From DATARH01 sp035570495 (GTDB lineage Bacteria; Pseudomonadota; Alphaproteobacteria; ATCC43930; CGMCC-115725): a stretch of 11,741 nt of DNA. The translations under genes and the position numbers were made by a program. Positions 1-6,075 of the stretch are shown in pieces (position 1 is the first letter of the stretch; each line of letters begins with the position of its first letter). The notes under the pieces were generated by a model. That model worked only from the letters and a program-made list of their open reading frames with translations, was not told the origin of the DNA and made no database searches. The stretch is taken from the NCBI GenBank assembly GCA_035570495.1, contig DATMLO010000019.1, positions 1 to 11,741 of the forward strand, in the 5' to 3' direction.

Positions 1-459
1 GACGCGGCGGGTCTCCGAGCGACCCGGGGCCTTGGCAATGCCGTGCGAGATGTAGTTGACCGCGTCGAAGCGGGTCATGTCCTGCTCTTGCAGGAAATAG
101 ACGGCGTGGCTTTCGCGCTCGGCGAACATCGCGACTAGCACGTTGGCGCCGGTCACCTCCTCGCGGCCCGATGACTGAACGTGGATCGCGGCGCGCTGCA
201 GCACGCGTTGGAAACTTGCGGTGGGCTTGGCATCCTCGGTGTGGCTGGCGACGAGGTTGCCGAGTTCGTTATCGACATACGTGAGAACTTCGCGACGCAG
301 CCGGTCGAGATCGACGCTGCAGGCGCGCAATACAGCGACAGCGTCCTGGTCCTCGGTCAGCGCGAGCAGCAGGTGCTCGAGGGTCGCGTATTCGTGACGC
401 CGCTCATTGGCGTAGGCAAGAGCCCGATGCAGCGACTTTTCAAGGTTACGTGAGAGCAC
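1..459 (-). CDS. clpA: ATP-dependent Clp protease ATP-binding subunit ClpA (N-domain, partial)
   Basis: ClpA is the AAA+ unfoldase that feeds substrates to ClpP. Only its first 153 codons are here; the gene runs off the left edge before the first AAA+ module. The visible part is the Clp N-domain: repeat 1 (about residues 2-75) carries NLEKSLHRALAYANERRHEY and LEHLLLALTED, and repeat 2 (about 80-145) carries FQRVLQRAA and TGANVLVAMFAERES. This domain docks ClpS, whose gene lies just upstream with a 55-bp gap, so the two are probably cotranscribed. The start is a GTG (457-459) preceded by AAAGGAG (466-472 on the minus strand) with a 6-nt spacer. It gives the usual alphaproteobacterial N terminus MLSRNLE. 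An upstream ATG at 500-502 is out of frame. Identity is clear; nothing can be said about the rest of the protein. Confidence 0.95.
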   Translation of the reverse strand, partial: MLSRNLEKSLHRALAYANERRHEYATLEHLLLALTEDQDAVAVLRACSVDLDRLRREVLTYVDNELGNLVASHTEDAKPTASFQRVLQRAAIHVQSSGREEVTGANVLVAMFAERESHAVYFLQEQDMTRFDAVNYISHGIAKAPGRSETRRV

Positions 460-514
460 CGCGCTCTCCTTTCTGCCAATGAACGATGACGGGGGTGTCC
501 ATAATCCTAGGCGA

Positions 515-844
515 TCAGTCCTTTTCCAGCGTGCACTGCAGCGGATGCTGATTCTGCCGTGCAAAATCCATGACTTGCGTGACCTTCGTCTCAGCGACCT
601 CGTAGGTGTAAACACCGCAAATGCCTACGCCGCGGCGGTGGACATGCAACATGATCCGCGTCGCCTCCTGACGGTTCTTATTGAAGAACCGCTCGAGGAT
701 ATGCACGACAAACTCCATCGGCGTGTAGTCGTCGTTCAGCATCAAGACCTTATACATCGCGGGCTTCTTCGTCTTCGGCTTCGCCTTGACGATGACGCCT
801 GTACCCGGTCCTTCCTCGTTGCCGTTCTTACCGTTGCCGCTCAT
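515..844 (-). CDS. clpS: ATP-dependent Clp protease adaptor ClpS
   Basis: ClpS is a small cytoplasmic adaptor that binds N-degron substrates (N-terminal Leu, Phe, Tyr, Trp) and hands them to ClpA. The product is 109 aa, the normal length. A flexible N-terminal extension (about 1-28, Gly- and Lys-rich, needed for delivery to ClpA) precedes the core. The N-end-rule pocket is intact: LNDDYTPMEFV at 36-46 supplies Asn37, Asp38, Asp39, Thr41 and the gatekeeper Met43, and MLHVHRRG supplies His69. VYTYEVAETK at 79-88 is the conserved ClpA-facing strand. clpA follows 55 bp downstream, the standard order. No strong Shine-Dalgarno is visible before the ATG; a possible promoter lies about 40 bp upstream. 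The Met43 gatekeeper suggests canonical rather than relaxed specificity. Confidence 0.97.
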   Translation of the reverse strand: MSGNGKNGNEEGPGTGVIVKAKPKTKKPAMYKVLMLNDDYTPMEFVVHILERFFNKNRQEATRIMLHVHRRGVGICGVYTYEVAETKVTQVMDFARQNQHPLQCTLEKD

Positions 845-880
845 TCAAGGTCCGCGCAGATGACGGTGCACGCCGCCTGC

Positions 881-931
881 TATGATATGGGGATTGGCTC
901 GCGGCGGAAATGAATTTTCCGGGCTCGCGGC
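881..931 (-). promoter_or_regulatory. Candidate clpS promoter region with flanking direct repeats
   Basis: Read on the minus strand, CCCCATATCAT (882-892) lies about 40 nt before the clpS ATG. It can be read as a sigma-32-like -10 (CCCCATAT, 885-892) or as a sigma-70-like TATCAT (881-886 region). No convincing -35 (CTTGAAA or TTGACA) sits at the right distance. Immediately upstream are two copies of GCCGCGAGCC, at 896-905 and 922-931, 26 bp apart, around the near-palindrome GGAAAATTCATTTCC. The repeats are seen directly; promoter and operator roles are inferred. The gap from gpsA to clpS is 142 bp, long enough for clpS-clpA to have its own promoter. Confidence 0.3.
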
Positions 932-941
932 AGCGACAAAT

Positions 942-959
942 GGCAAACGAACCGTTGCC
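942..959 (-). terminator. Weak hairpin downstream of gpsA
   Basis: In the minus-strand transcript GGCAAC pairs with GTTTGCC (one bulged base) around a short loop, about 28 nt after the gpsA stop. It is followed by the moderately U-rich AUUUGU. The stem is only 6 bp and there is no true U tract, so it may slow transcription rather than end it. It is the only terminator-like element between gpsA and clpS. Confidence 0.2.
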
Positions 960-986
960 GAGCTGCGTTGCGTCATTCGGCCAAGC

Positions 987-1976
987 TCATTCGGAACGCC
1001 GCGGCCGGGCGAGCAGCCCGTCGATCATCGGTGCGATCGCCATGCCGCAGTGCAGCACGGCATCGACCGCCGCGACGATCGGCATCTCGACTTTGAGACT
1101 GGTCGCCAGCGCAGCGATCGAGGCGGAGCTCGCGACACCCTCCACCACCGAGCGTCGCCCGGCGAGCGCCGTGTCGAGGCTCGTCCCCTGCCCGAGCGCG
1201 ACGCCCAGCGCGTGGTTGCGCGACAGCCCGCCGCAACAGGTCAGCACCAGATCGCCGAGCCCCGAAAGCCCGGCGAAGGTCTCAGCTCTCGCGCCCTTGG
1301 CCTGACCGAGGCGCGTCATCTCGGCAAGGCCGCGGGTGATCAGCGCGGCGCGAGCATTGTCGCCGAGCCTGAGGCCATCGAGGATGCCGCACGCGATCGC
1401 CAGCACGTTCTTGATCGCCCCGCCCAATTCGACGCCGGTCACATCCTCTAACGCGTAGGGCCGGAAGCGCGGATGGCCCAGCGCGGCCGAAAAAAACTCG
1501 GCGAGCGCAGAATCGGCGCTGGCGATGACCACCGCCGTCGGCAGATCGCCCGCCACCTCGGCCGCGAAGCTCGGCCCGGACAGCACCGCGAGCGGGGTTT
1601 GCGGACGAAGCTCGGCGACGAGCTCCGCCATCGTCTTGAGCGAGCCGGTTTCGATCCCCTTGGCACAAAGCAGCAGCGGCAGGGTTGCCGACAAATGCGC
1701 GCCAAAGCTGGCCAGCGCCTCGCGCAGAAACTGCGCCGGCACGACGAGCAGTGCCGCGTCGGCGCGGCTAACCGCGGCGCTTAGATCGGTGCTCGCCGTG
1801 ATGGCGGGATCAAGCGCGACGCCTGGGAGATAGACCGGGTTTTCGTGACGGCGGTCGATCGCCTCGGCGATCGCCGCGCTGCGCGCCCAGATCGCGACCT
1901 CGCTCCCGGCACGGCGGGCGACCGTCGCCAGCGCGGTGCCCCATGCGCCCGCGCCGATGACCGCGAGCCGGGTCAT
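987..1976 (-). CDS. gpsA: Glycerol-3-phosphate dehydrogenase [NAD(P)+]
   Basis: GpsA reduces dihydroxyacetone phosphate to sn-glycerol 3-phosphate, the backbone for membrane phospholipids. It acts in the cytoplasm. The 329-aa length is normal. The N-terminal Rossmann fold has the dinucleotide motif VIGAGAWGTALA (6-17), and NPVYLPG (46-52) matches the family. AKGIE (105-109) carries the conserved Lys106. LSGPSFAAEVA (132-142) is the GpsA signature. In the helical C-terminal domain GVELGGAIKNVLAIACG (181-197) contributes catalytic Lys189, GDNARAALITRG (205-216) the substrate loop, GLSGLGDLVLTC (236-247) Asp242, and LSRN is at 251-254. All key residues are present. The ATG overlaps the tsaD stop as ATGA, so translation is probably coupled to tsaD. 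Confidence 0.97.
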   Translation of the reverse strand: MTRLAVIGAGAWGTALATVARRAGSEVAIWARSAAIAEAIDRRHENPVYLPGVALDPAITASTDLSAAVSRADAALLVVPAQFLREALASFGAHLSATLPLLLCAKGIETGSLKTMAELVAELRPQTPLAVLSGPSFAAEVAGDLPTAVVIASADSALAEFFSAALGHPRFRPYALEDVTGVELGGAIKNVLAIACGILDGLRLGDNARAALITRGLAEMTRLGQAKGARAETFAGLSGLGDLVLTCCGGLSRNHALGVALGQGTSLDTALAGRRSVVEGVASSASIAALATSLKVEMPIVAAVDAVLHCGMAIAPMIDGLLARPRRSE

Positions 1977-3025
1977 CGCGGCATCTTCGCCGCGTACGCG
2001 GCCGGGTCGAGCGGCCAGCGCGGATGCACCGGCGCGTCGAGCGGGTCGGCGAGGCCGAGCCGCAGGCGTTCCAGTCCGGCCCAGGCGATCATCGCGCCGT
2101 TATCGGTGCAGAGCGCCGGCGCCGGCGCGACAAAAGCGAGACCGGCATCGGCGGCGAGGCCGACGAGGCGCGCGCGCAACCGGGCATTGGCGGCGACGCC
2201 GCCCGCAGCGACGAGCGCCTTGCCCTCGGGATGATGGTCGCGGAACCAGCGCACCGCCCGCGCGGTGCGATCGACCAGGTGATCGCAGATCGCCTGCTCG
2301 ATCGACGCCGCCAGATCGGCGACAGCCTTGTCGTCGCTTGGATCGATCGCCGCGACGCGTTCGCGCACCGCCGTCTTGAGGCCCGAGAACGAGAAATCAC
2401 AGCCGTCGCGACCCTGCAGCGGCCGCGGCAAGGGGAACCAGCGCGGATCACCGCTTTCCGCTCGCGCGGCGAGCGCCGGGCCACCGGGATAGGGCAGCCC
2501 TAAAAGCTTGGCGCTTTTGTCGAACGCCTCGCCGGCGGCATCGTCGAGGGTCGTGCCGAGCTGGCGGTAGCGTCCGACGCCCTCGCATACGAGAAGCTGC
2601 GAATGTCCACCCGAGACCAGCAGTAGCAGATAGGGAAACGCGACCGCGTCGGTGAGCCGAGCGGTTAGCGCATGCGCCTCGAGGTGGTTGACCGCGGCAA
2701 ATGGCTTTTTCGCGGCCCAGGCGATGCCCTTCGCCGCCATCGTGCCGACGATGAGTCCCCCGATCAGCCCGGGCCCGGCCGACGCAGCAACCCCGTCCAA
2801 ATCGGCGTAGCCGAGCCCGGCCTCGTCGAGCGTCGCGGCGACCAGTCGATCGAGATGATCGAGATGCGCGCGCGCCGCGATCTCGGGCACGACGCCACCA
2901 TAGAGCGCGTGCTCGGCAAGCTGCGACTGCACGAGATTGGCAAGGATTTCCGGCCGACCGCCATTCATTGAGACCACGGCGACCGCGGTCTCGTCACAGC
3001 TGGTCTCGATGCCAAGGATATTCAT
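1973..3025 (-). CDS. tsaD: tRNA N6-adenosine threonylcarbamoyltransferase TsaD
   Basis: TsaD transfers the threonylcarbamoyl group onto A37 of ANN-decoding tRNAs (t6A), working with TsaB and TsaE after TsaC makes threonylcarbamoyl-AMP. It is essential in most bacteria. The 350-aa product has the ASKHA fold. The start MNILGIETSCDETAVAVV (1-18) is the phosphate-1 region, NHLEAH (113-118) gives the metal ligands His114 and His118, and LLVSGGHSQLL (135-145) is diagnostic. DDAAGEAFDK (161-170), FSFSGLKTAV (211-220) and AAGGVAAN (273-280) follow, and CTDNGAM (306-312) gives metal ligand Asp308. All are intact. gpsA overlaps its 3' end by 4 bp. No Shine-Dalgarno is visible before the ATG. TATATT ends 8 nt upstream of the ATG, so the transcript may be leaderless or nearly so. 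Confidence 0.97.
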   Translation of the reverse strand: MNILGIETSCDETAVAVVSMNGGRPEILANLVQSQLAEHALYGGVVPEIAARAHLDHLDRLVAATLDEAGLGYADLDGVAASAGPGLIGGLIVGTMAAKGIAWAAKKPFAAVNHLEAHALTARLTDAVAFPYLLLLVSGGHSQLLVCEGVGRYRQLGTTLDDAAGEAFDKSAKLLGLPYPGGPALAARAESGDPRWFPLPRPLQGRDGCDFSFSGLKTAVRERVAAIDPSDDKAVADLAASIEQAICDHLVDRTARAVRWFRDHHPEGKALVAAGGVAANARLRARLVGLAADAGLAFVAPAPALCTDNGAMIAWAGLERLRLGLADPLDAPVHPRWPLDPAAYAAKMPR

Positions 3026-3033
3026 GGCTACAG

Positions 3034-3039
3034 AATATA
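3034..3039 (-). promoter_or_regulatory. Possible -10 box of tsaD
   Basis: TATATT on the minus strand lies 8 nt before the tsaD ATG. A -10 at this distance would place the transcription start on or next to the A of the ATG, which would explain the missing Shine-Dalgarno. No matching -35 hexamer is evident, because the position falls at the edge of the REP-like palindrome. Confidence 0.3.
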
Positions 3040-3052
3040 GATCATTCGCCAG

Positions 3053-3122
3053 CCCGGCGTAGGCCGGGACCTATGGGTCCGCCGCTCGTGAGCTGAAAAC
3101 ATGGGCCCCGGCCTACGCCGGG
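3053..3122. repeat. REP-like pair of inverted palindromes
   Basis: Two 16-bp units face each other: CCCGGCGTAGGCCGGG (3053-3068) and its exact reverse complement CCCGGCCTACGCCGGG (3107-3122). They are separated by 38 bp. Each unit is itself a 6-bp stem with a 4-nt loop, and the similarity extends imperfectly inward (ACCTATGG against GCCCATGT). This is the layout of a paired REP/BIME element. GC-rich palindromes of this general kind are common between genes in alphaproteobacteria. No second copy and no REP-associated transposase are in the window. In the transcript the element lies between the spoVR stop and the tsaD start, where it could block 3' exonucleases or lower read-through. Confidence 0.75.
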
Positions 3123-3125
3123 GGA

Positions 3126-3157
3126 CAGGAGCGAAATAGCTGGCTATTTTTCTCCTG
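3126..3157 (-). terminator. Long hairpin overlapping the spoVR stop codon
   Basis: A 32-bp palindrome with three parts: outer stem CAGGAG/CTCCTG, a 2x2 internal mismatch, and inner stem AAATAGC/GCTATTT around a 2-nt centre. The spoVR TAG lies within the inner stem. No U tract follows in the minus-strand RNA, so it is not a textbook intrinsic terminator. It may end or protect the prkA-yeaH-spoVR message together with the palindromes just downstream. Confidence 0.45.
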
Positions 3158-4736
3158 CTTCGTGCGTCTTGAGCACCTTGTCGGTTGCCGCCTCAATCTC
3201 GAGCAGCTTGACCGCATAACCCCACAGGAGGGCGGTGTGGCGCAGCACCGAGCGGCAGCTCTTTTCCTCGAGCAGCACGCCGTCATGGACATAATGCGCC
3301 AGCACGAGCTGACGGTCGCCAGTCAGGTCGACATCGACGACTTGGATGTCCGGCTCGCGGCGCGACAAATCGTATTGCTTCGACAACGCACTCCGGAGCT
3401 TGCGATAGCCGAGCTCGTCGTGGATCGCCTCGACCCGCAGCGACGGCTTCGAGGAATCGTCGTTGATCTGGAACAGCTTGAACCGGCGGATGATCTCCGG
3501 GCTCATGTATTGCAGGATGAAGCTCTCGTCGCGGTAATTGGCCCAGGCGTGGCGCAGTACACCGTAGGGATCCTGATTGCCGGCGATGTCGGCGAACCAC
3601 TCGCGATCCTCGGGCGTCGGGTCGGTGCAGATGCGCTTGATGTCATCCATCATCGAGAAGCCGAGCGCATAGGGGTTGAGTCCGCCATAGCGCGGATCGT
3701 CGAACCCAGGCTGAAACACCACGCTCGAATGAGAGTGCAGGAATTCGAGCATCGAGCCTTCGGTAATGAGCCCACGGTCATGCAGCCGGTTCATGATCTC
3801 GTAATGGACGAAGGTGGCACAGCCCTCGTTCATCACCTGCGTCTGGCGCTGCGGGTAGAAATATTGCGACACGTGCCGGACGATACGGATCAGCTCGCGC
3901 TGCCAATCCTCAAGACGCGGCGCGCGCTTCTCGATGAAATAGAGCAGGTTTTCCTCGGGTAGGCCGAGCTTGCGCTTCGTGCCGAGGCGCTGATCCTCGG
4001 CTTCCTCCTCTTCCTCGTCCTTTTCCGGAACTGGCACGGTACGCCACAGATCGTTGAACGTCTGCTCGTCGTAAGCGAGCCGCTCGGCCATTCGGCGCCT
4101 TTCCTCGGCGAGGTTGGGCCGCGACCGGCGGGCGTAGCGATTGACGCCGTGATCCTTCAGCGCGTGGCCGGCGTCGAGGATGCGCTCGACCGCCTCCATC
4201 CCGTATTTTTCCTCGCATTTGGCGACGTAGTCGCGGGCGAAGCTCAGATAGTCGAGGATGCCCTCGGCATCGGTCCATTGCCGGTAGAAATAATTGTTCT
4301 TGAAGAAGTGGTTGTGGCCGAACCCGGCGTGGGCGATGACCAGCGTCTGCATGGTCATGGAGTTCTCCTCCATGATGTAACAGATCACCGGATCCGAATT
4401 GATGACGATCTCGTAGGCGAGGCCAGCCAACCCTTTGCGATACAGCGTCTCGTGGTACGCAAAGCGCTTGCCGAAGCTCCAATGCCCGTACATCAGCGGC
4501 AGGCCGACCGAGGCATAAGCGTCGAGCATCTGCTCGGAGGTGATGACCTCGATCTGCAACGGGTAGGTGTCGAGCCCGAGCTCGTCGACGGCGATCCGCT
4601 CGATCGCATCATGCACCTTGCGCAAACCACCGAAGTCCCAGTTCGGGCCGGTGAAGAGCGGCGTGCCCGACACGGTGGACACGATGTCGACTTTCCTCTT
4701 CGATTTGCGGGCGGTCGTGGCGAGCGTGTCAGGCAC
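3144..4736 (-). CDS. spoVR: SpoVR/YcgB family protein
   Basis: SpoVR proteins are named after a Bacillus spore-cortex gene. In non-sporulating bacteria they travel with prkA and yeaH and are linked to starvation/stationary phase; their biochemistry is unsettled. The protein is 530 aa, near the family norm (about 510 in E. coli YcgB). Conserved stretches: LFTGPNWDFGGLRKVHDAIE (27-46), MYGHWSFGKRF (82-92), EENSMTMQTLVIAHAGFGHN (123-142), MNEGCATFVHYEIMNRLHD (302-320), GGLNPYALGFSMM (351-363) and QYMSPEIIRRFK (409-420). An acidic run (EKDEEEEEAEDQ, 238-249) breaks the middle. There is no signal peptide or membrane segment. I chose GTG 4736 because AAAGGGGG sits 5 nt upstream and the overlap with the yeaH stop is only 8 bp. 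ATG 4761 is in frame and would add 8 residues. A farther upstream start (4838) would overlap yeaH by 110 bp. Confidence 0.93.
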   Translation of the reverse strand: MPDTLATTARKSKRKVDIVSTVSGTPLFTGPNWDFGGLRKVHDAIERIAVDELGLDTYPLQIEVITSEQMLDAYASVGLPLMYGHWSFGKRFAYHETLYRKGLAGLAYEIVINSDPVICYIMEENSMTMQTLVIAHAGFGHNHFFKNNYFYRQWTDAEGILDYLSFARDYVAKCEEKYGMEAVERILDAGHALKDHGVNRYARRSRPNLAEERRRMAERLAYDEQTFNDLWRTVPVPEKDEEEEEAEDQRLGTKRKLGLPEENLLYFIEKRAPRLEDWQRELIRIVRHVSQYFYPQRQTQVMNEGCATFVHYEIMNRLHDRGLITEGSMLEFLHSHSSVVFQPGFDDPRYGGLNPYALGFSMMDDIKRICTDPTPEDREWFADIAGNQDPYGVLRHAWANYRDESFILQYMSPEIIRRFKLFQINDDSSKPSLRVEAIHDELGYRKLRSALSKQYDLSRREPDIQVVDVDLTGDRQLVLAHYVHDGVLLEEKSCRSVLRHTALLWGYAVKLLEIEAATDKVLKTHEAGEK

Positions 4737-6018
4737 GGACGCCCCCTTTGGCGAAGAGTTCATGAAACACGGAGAAAATCTGCGCCGGATCGCCGACCCG
4801 CCGCATCGCGAAATGCTGGTGCGCGGGAGCGACCTCACTGTACGCGCGCCATAGGTCGCTGTCGCGCGACAACCCGGTCAGGCTGCCGCTGGTGCCGTCA
4901 CCGACCTCGACGTAGGCGAAATACTGGCAGAGCGGCAGTACCTCGCCGCCGAGCAGCGACACGCAGCGGCTTGAATCCGCGCCGTAATTGTCGCCATCCG
5001 AGGCCTGCGCGCCGTAGATGTTCCAACGGTCGGTCGAATAGCGAGCGCGGGCTATCTCCATCATCTTTTCGAGCGCGGTCGACACCACCGTACCGCCGGT
5101 CTCCCGGCTGTAAAAAAACGTCTCCTCGTCGACCTCCTCGGCGGTCGAGGTATGACGGATGAACACCACGTCGACATGCCGGTAACGGCGGATGAGGAAA
5201 ACATGGAGCAGCATGAAGAACCGCTTGGCGAGATCCTTCATCGCCTCGGTCATCGAGCCCGACACGTCCATCAAGCAGAACATGACGGCCTCGGTATTCG
5301 GCCGCGGCACGCGCTCGAAACGGCGATAGCGCACATCGAGCGGATCGATATAGGGGATGGCCTTGCTGCGCCGCTCGCCCTTTTCGAGGAGCAGTTTGAG
5401 ACGCTCGACCTCCTCGTCGGCGCCGCGTGCCTCGGCCTTGGCGATCTCGTCGCGTAACGCTTCGAGCTCACCCAGTTTCGGCCGCTTCAATGAAATACGA
5501 CGCGCCATGCTCTGCCGCATGGTACGCGGCACGCTGAGGTTCGACGGCGAACCGGTCACCGTGAAACCGGCGCGCTGCAGGTCGACGGCGGTCGTGTCCT
5601 TCAGCGTCTTCTTGACGAGGTCGGGTAGTTCGAGATCCTCGAAAAACATGTCGAGGAACTCTTCCTTGGTCAGCGTGAACTCGAACGCGTCGTCGCCCGA
5701 GCCGTCCGGGCTGCCTTCACGGCCGCCGCCCTCGCCACCACCCTGCGGACGCGGGATCTCGTCGCCACGGACATATTCCTTGTTGCCCGGAACGACATGA
5801 TCGGTGCGCCCGGTGCGACGGCTGTGGTGGAACACCGGCTCGGTGATGCCGCGCGTCGGGATGGCGATCTTCTCGCCATGCTCAACGTCCTGCACCTTGC
5901 GCTTGCGTAGCGCATCCTGCACCGCGCCTTTGACCTCGGCGCGGGCCCGCTCAAGAAACCGCTGGCGATTACTGAGGCTCTTGCCTTTCGGGTTCTGACG
6001 GCGATCAACGACGTTCAT
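4729..6018 (-). CDS. yeaH: YeaH/DUF444 family protein with VWA domain
   Basis: This is the partner of PrkA in a widely conserved starvation-response cluster; its molecular role is not established. It has 429 aa (E. coli YeaH about 427). The basic N terminus (MNVVDRRQNPKGKSLSNRQR) is family-typical. A Gly-rich linker (92-108) and the EFTLTKEEFLDMFFEDLELP segment (113-132) follow. A charged helical stretch (about 180-218) precedes the C-terminal von Willebrand A domain. The MIDAS metal site is intact: Asp251, Ser253 and Ser255 in DVSGSM, Thr310 in GGT, Asp341 in ASDGDN. An AAA+ protein next to a MIDAS protein resembles MoxR/VWA pairs such as RavA-ViaA, CbbQ-CbbO and NorQ-NorD (analogy, inferred). 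AAGGA sits 7 nt before the ATG. prkA ends 56 bp upstream; spoVR overlaps the 3' end. Confidence 0.95.
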   Translation of the reverse strand: MNVVDRRQNPKGKSLSNRQRFLERARAEVKGAVQDALRKRKVQDVEHGEKIAIPTRGITEPVFHHSRRTGRTDHVVPGNKEYVRGDEIPRPQGGGEGGGREGSPDGSGDDAFEFTLTKEEFLDMFFEDLELPDLVKKTLKDTTAVDLQRAGFTVTGSPSNLSVPRTMRQSMARRISLKRPKLGELEALRDEIAKAEARGADEEVERLKLLLEKGERRSKAIPYIDPLDVRYRRFERVPRPNTEAVMFCLMDVSGSMTEAMKDLAKRFFMLLHVFLIRRYRHVDVVFIRHTSTAEEVDEETFFYSRETGGTVVSTALEKMMEIARARYSTDRWNIYGAQASDGDNYGADSSRCVSLLGGEVLPLCQYFAYVEVGDGTSGSLTGLSRDSDLWRAYSEVAPAHQHFAMRRVGDPAQIFSVFHELFAKGGVRA

Positions 6019-6039
6019 CCACCCATCCTTCTACCGCCG

Positions 6040-6075
6040 GCAACCCCGTTGCGAGGCCCTTCTCAGGGCCCTCGC
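6040..6075 (-). other. Intercistronic RNA hairpins between prkA and yeaH
   Basis: Starting at the last base of the prkA stop codon, the minus-strand RNA can form GCGAGGGCCCU / AGGGCCUCGC, a 10-bp stem with one bulge (6051-6075). It is capped by GAGA, a GNRA tetraloop. A second small hairpin, GCAAC-GGG-GUUGC (6040-6052), abuts it. No U tract follows. The yeaH Shine-Dalgarno (6026-6030) stays free 10 nt further on. The likely role is to protect the upstream prkA message or reduce read-through, so that PrkA is made in excess over YeaH and SpoVR. This is inference. Confidence 0.55.

Noticed and set aside
4737..4838. Longer spoVR start giving a 564-residue protein
   Set aside because: The extra 34 residues are Arg/Ser-rich shadow of the yeaH 3' end, overlap it by 110 bp and do not resemble SpoVR N termini.
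4149..5162. Plus-strand open frame of 337 codons opposite spoVR and yeaH
   Set aside because: It crosses the junction of two well-supported minus-strand genes, shows no recognisable domain, and its C-terminal half is Arg/Pro-rich as expected for a shadow frame.
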